From Lysobacter gummosus (GTDB taxonomy: Bacteria > Pseudomonadota > Gammaproteobacteria > Xanthomonadales > Xanthomonadaceae), in the NCBI RefSeq assembly GCF_001442805.1, contig NZ_CP011131.1:124001-188000 (forward strand): a stretch of 64,000 nt of DNA, read 5' to 3'. Below, piece after piece: positions 59,398 through 64,000 of this stretch. Every line of letters starts with the position of its first letter. The first letter of the stretch is position 1. A program made the translations under genes and the position numbers. The notes beneath the pieces are model-generated. The model searched no databases. It was not told the origin of the DNA and saw only the letters and a list, made by a program, of their open reading frames with translations.

Positions 59398-61767
59398 TTA
59401 TTCGGCCGGCTTGAGCACCACCCGGTCCAGCGCCCACAACGGATCGTGGCCGCCGCTGGCGAACACGAAGCACAGGTCGTGGCGACCTTCCAGCTTGGGC
59501 AGTTTGGCCTCCAGCGTGGTCACGCCGTCGGACTTGCGCGCCGCGGCCAGCGGCAGGCGCGCGATCGGCGCGCTTTTGCAGTCGTCCAGACGCACTTCCA
59601 GCGAACCGCCGAGGGTGGCCTTGCGGGTCACGATCTTGCTGGTGTCGTGCCACAGCTGGAAGTTGTACGGCACCTGCCCGACCGTGGCACGGATGCGGGC
59701 CACGCCGTCGAGCTGCGCGGCCGGGTAGATCCAGCACGGGTCGATCAGGTTGACCGTGAGCGCGGCGCGCGCGCCGTCGCGGCCGCCGTCGCGCGCGGCG
59801 TCGTCCTCCAGGCGCAGGTTGTAGCCTTCGCGGCAGGGCTTGAGCGCGGCGCTGCTGCGGGCGCTGAGGTCGGACAGGTCCTTGGCGCTGAACCGGCGCG
59901 GCGCCGACAGCGCGCGGCCGTCCAGGAAGGTGGTCGCGACCAGATCCAGCGGCGGCGTCGCCGGCAGCGGCTGCGAATACAGCGGCGAACCGGCGTCCGG
60001 CTCGGCGCCGTCGGTGCGGTAGCGGATTTCGCCGAAGCCGGCCTGGTTGGACAGCGTCAGCTGCGCGTTGTCGGCCTTGAAGTCGACCGCGTAGGCGACG
60101 TCGCTGGCCTGCACGCCCTGCGCCCGATAGCGCGCGAACTGCGGCGCCAGGCGGTGCTGGAAATCGTTCCAGTCGCGGCTCGAGGCCGGCGACCAGACCA
60201 CTTCCGACAACGCGTCCAGACGCGGGTACAGCGCCTTTTGCACCAGATCGAAGCTGCGCCTGTGTTCGACCCACAAGTTGCCCTGTCCGCCGATCACGTG
60301 CTTGGCCTGCTGTGCATCGAGCCCGGGCGGAATCATCTGGAAGTCGTAGAACGCGCGCAGCGTGCTGACCGGGAAGCGGCCGCTGGGCTCGTCGTCGCGA
60401 TCGCTCTGCACGTAATCCAGATACAGCTTGCGATCGGGCGATACGACCACGTCGTGACCTTCGCGCGCGGCTTCCAGCGCGCCGGCGTCGCCGCGCCAGG
60501 ACATCACCGTCGCGCTCGCCGGCAGCTTGCCGCCTTCGAGGATTTCGTCCCAGCCCAGCAGGATCCGGTCGTGCTCCTGCAGGTGCTTGCCGATGCGGCC
60601 GACGAACCAGCTCTGCAGCGCCATCTCGTTCTTCAGGCCCAGCGACTTGATCTTCGCCTGCACTTGCTTGGATGCGATCCACTGATCCTTGGCCGCCTCG
60701 TCGCCGCCGATGTGGATGTACTTCGACGGAAACAGCCCGGCGACTTCATCGAGCACGTTCTCGAGGAAACTGAAGGTCGAATCGTCCACGCCGAACAGAT
60801 ACGTGTGCACGCCCCAATCCGGCGATACCCGCGGCGCCTTGCGCACCACGTCGGTCACGGCGAGTTCGGGATAGGCGGCGATCGCCGCCTGCGCATGCCC
60901 GGGCATTTCGATTTCCGGCACCACGGTGATATGGCGCGCGGCGGCGTAGGCGACCACGTCGCGGATCTGCTCCTGAGTGTAGTAACCGCAGTACTGCTGC
61001 GGTTTGCCGTCGGCGCCGCGGCCGTTGGCGCCGGCCAGGACGCGGCAGCCGCCGACTTCGGTCAGGCGCGGGTATTGCTTGATCTCGATGCGCCAGCCCT
61101 GGTCGTCGGTGAGATGCCAGTGGAAGGTGTTGAGCTTGTGCAGCGCCATCTGGTCGAGCACCGCTTTGACTTCATCGACGCTGCGGAAGTGGCGCGCGAC
61201 ATCCAGCATCAGCCCGCGCCAGACGAACGCCGGCGCGTCGTTGATGCGCTGCGCGGCGATGCGCGTGGCGCCCTGGCCGCCGTCGGCGGTGGCCAGCTGC
61301 CACAGACTGACCGCGCCGTAGAACAGGCCGGCTTCGGTGCGCGCGCTCAGGCGCACGGTGTCGGCCTGGACATCGAGCTCATAGGCTTCATCGCCGATGG
61401 TCAGGTTCGGATCGATGTTGAGCCAGACCGCGCCGCGGCCGCCGGGTGCCTCGGTGACGGCGGGAGCGAAGCCGCGCAGGGCCTGGACGCGCTGGGCGAA
61501 GTACTCCGCCACGCGGCGCTCGCCCGGCTGTCCGGGCTTGATACGGATCGGCGTACTCGCGTCGAAGACGAAGCTGCCGCGGCCGGCGACGATCTGCAGC
61601 GGGCGGGGAATGATCGCGCTGGGATGCGCGGCGTTCGAATCGGCGGGCGCGGCCGCTGGGTCGCCGGTCGCGGCGCTGTCGCTGCGCGGCGCGGCGCTGG
61701 TGCAGGCGGCCAATGCGGCGGCGAGCGTGGCGGCGGCGAACAGGTGGCGGGTCGTGCGCGTCTTCAT
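59398..61767 (-). CDS. Beta-N-acetylhexosaminidase, GH20, lipoprotein
   Basis: A 789-residue glycosidase from the ATG at 61767; signal peptide with lipobox (LAAALAAC). An N-terminal GH20b domain is followed by the catalytic barrel: RGLMLDVARHFRSVDEVK, HWHLTDDQGWRIEIK, VVPEIEMPGHAQAAI and the catalytic pair D356-E357 in HIGGDEA. LLGWDEILEGG and VEHRRSFDLVQKALYPR come next, then a C-terminal beta-rich part with a carbohydrate-binding-like fold. It releases GlcNAc from chitin oligomers, peptidoglycan or N-glycan fragments, supplying the nag pathway. It lies downstream of a TonB-dependent receptor gene. Confidence 0.93.
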   Translation of the reverse strand: MKTRTTRHLFAAATLAAALAACTSAAPRSDSAATGDPAAAPADSNAAHPSAIIPRPLQIVAGRGSFVFDASTPIRIKPGQPGERRVAEYFAQRVQALRGFAPAVTEAPGGRGAVWLNIDPNLTIGDEAYELDVQADTVRLSARTEAGLFYGAVSLWQLATADGGQGATRIAAQRINDAPAFVWRGLMLDVARHFRSVDEVKAVLDQMALHKLNTFHWHLTDDQGWRIEIKQYPRLTEVGGCRVLAGANGRGADGKPQQYCGYYTQEQIRDVVAYAAARHITVVPEIEMPGHAQAAIAAYPELAVTDVVRKAPRVSPDWGVHTYLFGVDDSTFSFLENVLDEVAGLFPSKYIHIGGDEAAKDQWIASKQVQAKIKSLGLKNEMALQSWFVGRIGKHLQEHDRILLGWDEILEGGKLPASATVMSWRGDAGALEAAREGHDVVVSPDRKLYLDYVQSDRDDEPSGRFPVSTLRAFYDFQMIPPGLDAQQAKHVIGGQGNLWVEHRRSFDLVQKALYPRLDALSEVVWSPASSRDWNDFQHRLAPQFARYRAQGVQASDVAYAVDFKADNAQLTLSNQAGFGEIRYRTDGAEPDAGSPLYSQPLPATPPLDLVATTFLDGRALSAPRRFSAKDLSDLSARSSAALKPCREGYNLRLEDDAARDGGRDGARAALTVNLIDPCWIYPAAQLDGVARIRATVGQVPYNFQLWHDTSKIVTRKATLGGSLEVRLDDCKSAPIARLPLAAARKSDGVTTLEAKLPKLEGRHDLCFVFASGGHDPLWALDRVVLKPAE

Positions 61768-61864
61768 CGTGGACTGGCTCCGTGGAAGGCGTCGTGCGAA
61801 CAGGTCGGAAAGCGGCGTTCGATCGGCGCTGTTTGAGGCGTGCGAAGAAAAGTGTGCGAGGTCC

Positions 61865-61954
61865 TTTGTGGGAGGGGCTTCAGCCCCGACGCTTTTCTTT
61901 CGGATCACCGCGTCGGAACGGAAAGCATCGGGGCTGAAGCCCCTCCCACAAAAG
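61865..61954. repeat. Palindromic repeat (GTGGGAGGGGCTTCAGCCCC type)
   Basis: TTTGTGGGAGGGGCTTCAGC..CCGACGC at the left and GCATCGGGGCTGAAGC..CCCTCCCACAAA at the right form a long inverted repeat with the centre near 61910. This REP-like element is common in Pseudomonas and Xanthomonadaceae. It fills the middle of the 61768-62125 gap between the receptor gene and the GH20 gene; a degenerate arm lies near 14358. Confidence 0.88.
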
Positions 61955-62125
61955 ATTCCGGAACAACAAATCAGGAATCTTCAAAGCGCCGAAGCCCGGC
62001 ACGCGAGTACCGGGCTTCGGATGTGACCGGCTAAACGACTGCGCGAACGCTTTCGCCTCGCCCCCGACACGCGCCGGCCCGATGGCCGGCGCGCGCGGTG
62101 TTGCATCGATTGCGGAAAACGCCAA

Positions 62126-64000
62126 TCAGAACTTGAAGCGGAACGAGGCCATGAAGCGACGGCCGGTGTGGAAACGCTGCGCCACCAGTTCTTCGCGGCC
62201 CAGGTACTGCAGATACTCTTCGTCGAGCAGATTCATGCCTTCCAGCGACACGGTCAGGCGTTCGTCGAAGGTCCAGCTCACGCTCGCGCCGAGTTCGGCG
62301 TAATCGTTGACGCTGGCCGGCGGCGCGCCGGCGACGTAACCGCCGGCCAGGTAATCGCTGCGCCAGTTGTACGACAGACGCGCCGCGAACGGGCCGCGCT
62401 CGTAGTACGGGCTGATCGCGACGCTGTCGCGCGACTGGTACGGCAGCTTGGTGCCGCCGGAGCCTTCGCCGTCGGCGTAGGTGTAGTTCGCGGTCAGGCC
62501 GAAGCCGGTGTCGCCGAAGGGCTGCTGATAGCTCAGGTTGAAGCCCTTGACCTTGCCCTTGCCGGCGTTCTTCGGACGGATGATGCTGTAGTCGCAGAAG
62601 CCGTCGGTGGTGCAGCCGTTGGTGCCGACGATCTGGCTCTGGTAACGGTCCGGCGTGGTCTGGGCGTTGGAGTTGAACTGACGCTCGGTCGCCGCGTCGC
62701 TGGAGATGTAATTGTCGATGTCCTTGTAGAACACCGACGCCGCCAACACCGCCTGCGGGGCGAAGTACCACTCGGCCGACAGGTTGAAGTTGGTCGATTC
62801 GTACGGATCCAGGTCCGAATTGCCGCCCGAGCCGGTGAAGGTCGAATCGTTGAGGAAGGTGTTGTGCGTGAGCTGGTTGTACGGAGCCCACGCCACCACC
62901 TTGGCCGCGCCGAAGCGGAACAGCACGTCCGCGCCGGTGTCGTAGACCACGTTCAACGACGGCAGGGTGAAGTCTTGCTTCTTCGAGGTGTGGCGCTGCT
63001 TGGACGCGAGGTTGTCCAGGCTCGGCGCGCCGCCGGGCTCGAAGGCCACCGCGTCGGTCTTGGATTCGACGTAACGCACGCCGAAGTTGCCGCGCCATCC
63101 GCCCGAGGAGAAGTCCAGCTGCGCGTAACCGGCGGTGTTGGTCTGCTCGACGTTGAAGGTGTTGTTGAGGAAGCTGCCGGCGTCCGGACGCAGGATGCCG
63201 CGGTACTGGTTGACGTAGTCGATGACGTTCTGGCGGCCGACCTGGACGTGGCGGCCCGAGCCGTCGTTGAGATCGCGCAGGCTGGTCGCGCCGATGGTGC
63301 CGACGGTGTTCAGATCGGCGACCGGCAGGCCCACGTACACGTTCTGCACGTAGTCTTCTTCGTGCTTGCCGCGACGCACGCCGAACTGCAGGTTGTTGAA
63401 CACGCTGTCGAAGCGGACGTTGAAGTCCACCTGGGCGTAGTTGTCCTTGGTCTCGGTGTCGATCACACCGTAGTTGCCCATGAAGCCGTCGCCGGCCCAG
63501 TTGGCCGGGTTCTGCGCCGCGGCCGGGTTGTCGAAGCTCAGGCCGCGCTTGGCGTCCCAGCTGTAGCCGCCCATGAAGACCGGTTCGATGAACCACTGTT
63601 CCAGGGTGTTGTCGGACTTGCTCGCGCCGATCTGGCCGGACACGCCCCAGGTATCGGTCTGATACTTGCCGTGCAGGTCCACGCCCTTGGTGACGGGCTC
63701 GGAGGCGCGCACGTTGTTGTCGTAGAACACCGGATTGGCGTTGCTGTGGCCGCCGGTGGCGACGCCGCCGGAGGTGGTGAGGCGATCGACCGCGGCCGGG
63801 CGCTGGGTCAGGAAGTTGTAGACCGACTGGTTGTAGTTGTCGAAACTTTCCTTGATGTACAGCCCGCTCAGGCCGAACTCCAGTTCGTCGCTGGGCTTGA
63901 ACTGCAGGTTGACGTTGACGCTGTCGCGCTTGCGGCTCTGCTGGAACCAGGCGGCGTTGATGAAGTTCGGCACGTCGATGTCGGCCGCAGCTCCCGTCTG
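62126..64000 (-). CDS. TonB-dependent receptor, 5' end outside window
   Basis: C-terminal 625 residues of an outer-membrane TonB-dependent receptor. The frame is open to base 64000, so the plug domain and signal peptide lie outside. Alternating aromatic beta strands dominate (FEPGGAPSLDNLASKQRHTS, YESTNFNLSAEWYFAPQAVL), ending in YLQYLGREELVAQRFHTGRRF and the terminal MASFRFKF with C-terminal Phe used for barrel assembly. Its place upstream of a GH20 hexosaminidase suggests uptake of GlcNAc-containing oligosaccharides (inference). Confidence 0.93.
   Translation of the reverse strand, partial: QTGAAADIDVPNFINAAWFQQSRKRDSVNVNLQFKPSDELEFGLSGLYIKESFDNYNQSVYNFLTQRPAAVDRLTTSGGVATGGHSNANPVFYDNNVRASEPVTKGVDLHGKYQTDTWGVSGQIGASKSDNTLEQWFIEPVFMGGYSWDAKRGLSFDNPAAAQNPANWAGDGFMGNYGVIDTETKDNYAQVDFNVRFDSVFNNLQFGVRRGKHEEDYVQNVYVGLPVADLNTVGTIGATSLRDLNDGSGRHVQVGRQNVIDYVNQYRGILRPDAGSFLNNTFNVEQTNTAGYAQLDFSSGGWRGNFGVRYVESKTDAVAFEPGGAPSLDNLASKQRHTSKKQDFTLPSLNVVYDTGADVLFRFGAAKVVAWAPYNQLTHNTFLNDSTFTGSGGNSDLDPYESTNFNLSAEWYFAPQAVLAASVFYKDIDNYISSDAATERQFNSNAQTTPDRYQSQIVGTNGCTTDGFCDYSIIRPKNAGKGKVKGFNLSYQQPFGDTGFGLTANYTYADGEGSGGTKLPYQSRDSVAISPYYERGPFAARLSYNWRSDYLAGGYVAGAPPASVNDYAELGASVSWTFDERLTVSLEGMNLLDEEYLQYLGREELVAQRFHTGRRFMASFRFKF

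Overview
The window is high-GC (roughly two thirds G+C, strongly C/G-ending codons) Gram-negative DNA. It carries TonB-dependent uptake, Entner-Doudoroff and N-acetylglucosamine (GlcNAc) catabolic genes with a NagQ-type regulator, and an effector of the Xanthomonadaceae-type bacteria-killing type IV secretion system (X-T4SS). Together with several interspersed palindromic repeat families this points to Xanthomonadaceae, most likely Lysobacter. That genus assignment is inference from gene content.

Layout. 1-6.2 kb: end of an M61 peptidase, a broken exonuclease gene stopped by a repeat, an ABM monooxygenase, and a catalase-like peroxidase/cytochrome b561 pair. The pair is divergent from an ECF sigma/anti-sigma pair through a mirror-image ECF-type promoter. 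6.2-14.3 kb: a fused indolepyruvate ferredoxin oxidoreductase, an Imm51-like protein, an EptA-like membrane transferase and a secreted amidohydrolase. 14.4-25.5 kb: sugar metabolism, with nagQ-nagB-II-nagA divergent from zwf-pgl, then edd, a HAD phosphatase, eda, a LacI regulator and a hotdog thioesterase. NagQ-box-like sites lie on both sides of the nagQ/zwf intergenic region, so GlcNAc sensing may be wired to glucose-6-phosphate oxidation. 25.8-27.7 kb: a small unknown protein and a two-gene accessory unit. 27.8-33.2 kb: phospholipase D-like lipoprotein, YceI, SixA, ParA and a lipoprotein. 33.2-38.8 kb: an S8 serine protease bracketed by two copies of an AEC-transporter 3' end (one next to a parA fragment), then the AEC transporter and an AAA ATPase.

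39.1-45.1 kb is the main accessory island: a response regulator, VirB5-like and VirB6-like proteins (the VirB6 frame carries an in-frame amber codon near its start), a DUF4189 protein with a decayed duplicate, a membrane protein, a lipoprotein (putative immunity), and a lipase effector with a C-terminal XVIPCD-like secretion domain. 45.2-49.1 kb: GGCT-like protein, ATP-grasp ligase and gamma-glutamyltransferase. 49.3-54.0 kb: two successive paralogous cassettes, each a leaderless lipase followed by a lipoprotein-like ankyrin-repeat protein. This looks like a toxin/immunity-type system duplicated in tandem, and it is the best candidate here for something undescribed. 54.2-58.3 kb: hybrid histidine kinase and REC-EAL protein. 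58.5-64 kb: secreted TPR-like protein, GH20 hexosaminidase, and a TonB-dependent receptor running off the right edge; the last two fit GlcNAc/chitin scavenging upstream of the nag genes.

I see no rRNA, tRNA, CRISPR array or intact insertion sequence. Start codons were re-chosen where a signal peptide, ribosome binding site or family length argued for an internal start.
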